7,875 nt of DNA from Kiritimatiellia bacterium (GTDB taxonomy: Bacteria > Verrucomicrobiota > Kiritimatiellia > RFP12 > UBA1067), in assembly GCA_024405335.1 (NCBI GenBank), contig JAKSOX010000084.1, positions 1-7,875 of the forward strand, given 5' to 3'. Shown here one piece after another: positions 7,255 through 7,875 of the stretch. Every line of letters starts with the position of its first letter. Within the stretch, counting starts at the first letter, position 1. A model generated the notes under the pieces. That model searched no databases. It had not been told where the DNA came from and worked only from the letters and a program-made list of their open reading frames with translations. A program made the position numbers and the translations under genes.

Positions 7255-7299
7255 GTCCGCAGACCTCCTTGCGTTTACAAAAACCACAAACTGGCGGAC
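7255..7299. repeat. Inverted repeat spanning the leader of the secreted-protein operon
   Basis: GTCCGCAG (7255-7262) and CTGGCGGAC (7291-7299) are inverted copies with one bulged base. One arm touches the start codon and the other touches the -10 box, and the Shine-Dalgarno sequence and a T-rich stretch lie between them. The arm next to the -10 box lies at or before the expected start of transcription, so a complete RNA hairpin is unlikely. A protein-binding site is possible but unproven. Confidence 0.3.
7263..7270 (-). promoter_or_regulatory. Strong Shine-Dalgarno sequence for the 608-residue protein
   Basis: AAGGAGGT lies 8 nt before the ATG at 7252-7254. It decides this start over an in-frame ATG 47 codons further upstream, which lies inside the stem of the tRNA terminator. 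Confidence 0.9.
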
Positions 7300-7328
7300 A
7301 GTATACCACATGCAATCGCTTTGGACAA
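7300..7328 (-). promoter_or_regulatory. Sigma-70 promoter of the secreted-protein operon
   Basis: On the minus strand TTGTCC (7323-7328) and TATACT (7300-7305) are separated by exactly 17 nt. Transcription would start near 7293, giving a leader of about 40 nt with the strong ribosome-binding site. It lies between the tRNA terminator and the 608-residue gene, so that operon has its own promoter. The remaining bases of the gap (7329-7384) show nothing else recognisable. Confidence 0.75.
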
Positions 7329-7384
7329 CGGAAAACGCAAATGCCGGTTGAGCAGATTGATCAAGCGCGCGCTGCCAACCCATG

Positions 7385-7409
7385 AAAAAAACCACGGCTT
7401 GTGCCGTGG
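7385..7409 (-). terminator. Intrinsic terminator of the basic-peptide/tRNA transcript
   Basis: On the minus strand CCACGGC (7403-7409), a 4-nt ACAA loop and GCCGTGG (7392-7398) form a perfect 7-bp stem followed by seven T (7385-7391). It begins 6 nt after the CCA end of tRNA-Val. A shorter T run (7412-7416) on the other side could allow some termination on the plus strand, but no plus-strand gene is seen. Confidence 0.92.
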
Positions 7410-7415
7410 CGTTTT

Positions 7416-7492
7416 TGGTGGGCGCGACTGGACTCGGACCAGTGACCCCTACCGTGTGAAGGTAGTGCTCTAACCAACTGAGCTACGCGCCC
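7416..7492 (-). tRNA. tRNA-Val (anticodon CAC), CCA encoded
   Basis: The minus strand folds as a full cloverleaf: acceptor GGGCGCG/CGCGCCC, D-arm GCTC/GAGC with the loop AGTTGGTTA, anticodon stem CTACC/GGTAG with the loop TTCACAC, a 5-nt variable region, T-stem ACTGG/CCAGT, discriminator A and encoded CCA (7416-7418). The anticodon CAC reads GUG valine codons. The T-loop is TCCGAGT, so the almost universal T at position 55 is C. It lies 5 nt after tRNA-Cys and is followed by the terminator, so it ends the transcript. Confidence 0.96.
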
Positions 7493-7497
7493 TAGAC

Positions 7498-7571
7498 TGG
7501 AGGTGGGAAGCGGAGTTGAACCGCTGTAAGCGGATTTGCAGTCCGCTACCTAACCGCTCGGCCATCCCACC
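7498..7571 (-). tRNA. tRNA-Cys (anticodon GCA), CCA encoded
   Basis: The minus strand folds with acceptor GGTGGGA/TCCCACC, a 3-bp D-stem GCC/GGT, anticodon stem GCGGA/TCCGC with the loop CTGCAAA, a 4-nt variable region, T-stem AGCGG/CCGCT with the normal loop TTCAACT, discriminator T (U in RNA, typical of tRNA-Cys) and encoded CCA (7498-7500). It begins 9 nt after the stop codon of the small basic protein, without an obvious promoter of its own, so it is probably processed from a shared transcript. Confidence 0.96.
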
Positions 7572-7580
7572 GCAGGCTAC

Positions 7581-7679
7581 TTACTTCGCCTTCTTCGCCG
7601 CGAGAAGCTTTGCGTTGGCGCGCTTGTCGCGCGCTTTCCGGCGGGCCCTCTTGGCTCTCTGTCTAAGTTGTTGTCCCAT
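7581..7679 (-). CDS. 32-residue highly basic protein co-transcribed with two tRNAs
   Basis: The frame starts MGQQLRQRAKRARRKARDKR and ends LLAAKKAK before TAA. Fourteen of 32 residues are Lys or Arg and only one (D18) is acidic, so it should bind RNA; it is probably one long helix. It is too short for most gene callers. Support comes from context: a promoter with an A-tract ends 8 nt before the ATG, and tRNA-Cys follows the stop after 9 nt. No Shine-Dalgarno sequence is present, so translation is probably leaderless. Very small, basic ribosome-associated proteins such as bTHX have a similar size and charge, but the sequence does not match bTHX, and I cannot name a family. A ribosomal or tRNA-related role is inference. 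The alternative is that the frame is only a transcribed leader of the tRNAs. Confidence 0.75.
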   Translation of the reverse strand: MGQQLRQRAKRARRKARDKRANAKLLAAKKAK

Positions 7680-7687
7680 GGCCGCGT

Positions 7688-7737
7688 AGTATATCAAAAC
7701 ACCCGCTCCGGACGCAAGCACTTTTTTTCTTTTTTTT
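7688..7737 (-). promoter_or_regulatory. Promoter with A-tract UP-like element for the basic peptide and tRNAs
   Basis: On the minus strand a -10 TATACT (7688-7693) is preceded after 18 nt by TTGCGT (7712-7717). An almost pure A-tract (7722-7737, fifteen A with one G) sits just upstream of the -35, where UP elements bind the alpha subunits of RNA polymerase. The -10 is followed by ACGCGGCC and then ATG, a GC-rich discriminator of the kind found at stringently controlled stable-RNA promoters. The rest of the gap back to 7766 shows nothing clear. Confidence 0.75.
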
Positions 7738-7766
7738 CGAACAAAAATGCGAGCGGTTTCACGCGG

Positions 7767-7875
7767 TCATATTTTCGAATTCCATTCGGTCGTATTTTGC
7801 ACCTTCAACACAACCTCCTGCAGCAACGCCTCCCACTGATCGAGGATCTTCTCGCGCGAGTAGCATTCGGCGCAA
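7767..7875 (-). CDS. Probable glycosyltransferase, C-terminal end only
   Basis: The last 35 residues of a gene entering from the right edge are visible, ending in TGA at 7767-7769. The peptide contains CYSREKILDQWEALLQEV. An aromatic-Ser-x-Glu-x-Ile followed by a helix with W/Y-E-x-L-x-E-V is the usual closing helix of GT-B group 1 glycosyltransferases, where it packs against the last Rossmann domain. The final residues (VQNTTEWNSKI) are not informative. So little is visible that the family call is tentative, although the open frame and its clean end before a promoter region make a real gene likely. Confidence 0.6.
   Translation of the reverse strand, partial: CAECYSREKILDQWEALLQEVVLKVQNTTEWNSKI

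Noticed and set aside
2735..7315. A 1526-residue open frame on the minus strand in another phase.
   Set aside because: It overlaps both secreted-protein genes in a shifted frame, is extremely Arg-rich, and lacks a ribosome-binding site and recognisable domains.
7255..7395. A 47-codon N-terminal extension of the 608-residue protein.
   Set aside because: It would begin inside the tRNA terminator and be translated through the promoter; the internal start has AAGGAGGT and a proper signal peptide.
2305..7473. A 1722-residue open frame on the plus strand.
   Set aside because: It runs antisense to three well-supported genes, the terminator and part of tRNA-Val. Its product is low-complexity Arg/His/Ala-rich sequence, as expected for the shadow of high-GC codon use, and no signal peptide or domain is visible.

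Overview
The window is about 7.9 kb of GC-rich bacterial DNA, and every gene I can support is on the minus strand. No phylogenetic marker is complete. A secreted GH123/DUF4091-type protein, a neighbouring PF09820-type AAA ATPase, high-GC coding with long open shadow frames, and tRNAs with encoded CCA ends together suggest an anaerobic gut or sediment bacterium, perhaps of the PVC group (Kiritimatiellota, Lentisphaerota or Verrucomicrobiota). That placement is an inference of low to moderate confidence.

Right-hand end, read in the direction of transcription. The window opens with the last 35 codons of a probable glycosyltransferase (7767-7875). Next comes a promoter with an A-tract upstream of its -35 element. 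It drives a compact unit made of a 32-residue, extremely basic protein (7581-7679), tRNA-Cys(GCA) and tRNA-Val(CAC), closed by a strong intrinsic terminator (7385-7409). The peptide start lies only 8 nt after the -10 element and has no Shine-Dalgarno sequence, so its message is probably leaderless.

Centre. A second promoter (-35 TTGTCC, 17-nt spacer, -10 TATACT) starts a two-gene module for secreted proteins. The first is a 608-residue protein with a signal peptide, an N-terminal part resembling a degenerate DUF4091 tail, and a probable CBM9/DOMON-like beta-sandwich. The second is an 876-residue GH123/DUF4091-like glycoside hydrolase candidate with an Asp-Glu pair and an unusual TPR-like C-terminal extension. 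The two genes share one reading frame and are separated only by TGA-GCC-ATG. Both proteins end in short acidic tails.

Left-hand part. After a 63-nt gap comes a polar amino acid (PAAT/HAAT) type ABC importer. One gene encodes a lipoprotein substrate-binding region fused to the permease, and it overlaps its ATPase gene by 4 nt. The binding lobes appear in swapped order (lobe-2-like before lobe-1-like), and the arginine that normally grips the ligand alpha-carboxylate seems to be missing. The ATPase has about 75 extra C-terminal residues with two copies of a small helical 'SDG..E.E' unit. The layout allows co-transcription with the hydrolase module but does not prove it. The window ends in the first 56 codons of an AAA-ATPase-like (PF09820) protein, whose start codon lies 7 nt after a TACAAT -10 box and so also looks leaderless.

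No CRISPR array, insertion sequence or attachment site was seen, and no gene-free stretch exceeds 300 bases. The points most worth checking are the basic-peptide/tRNA transcript, the two near-identical leaderless start modules, and the paired secreted proteins.
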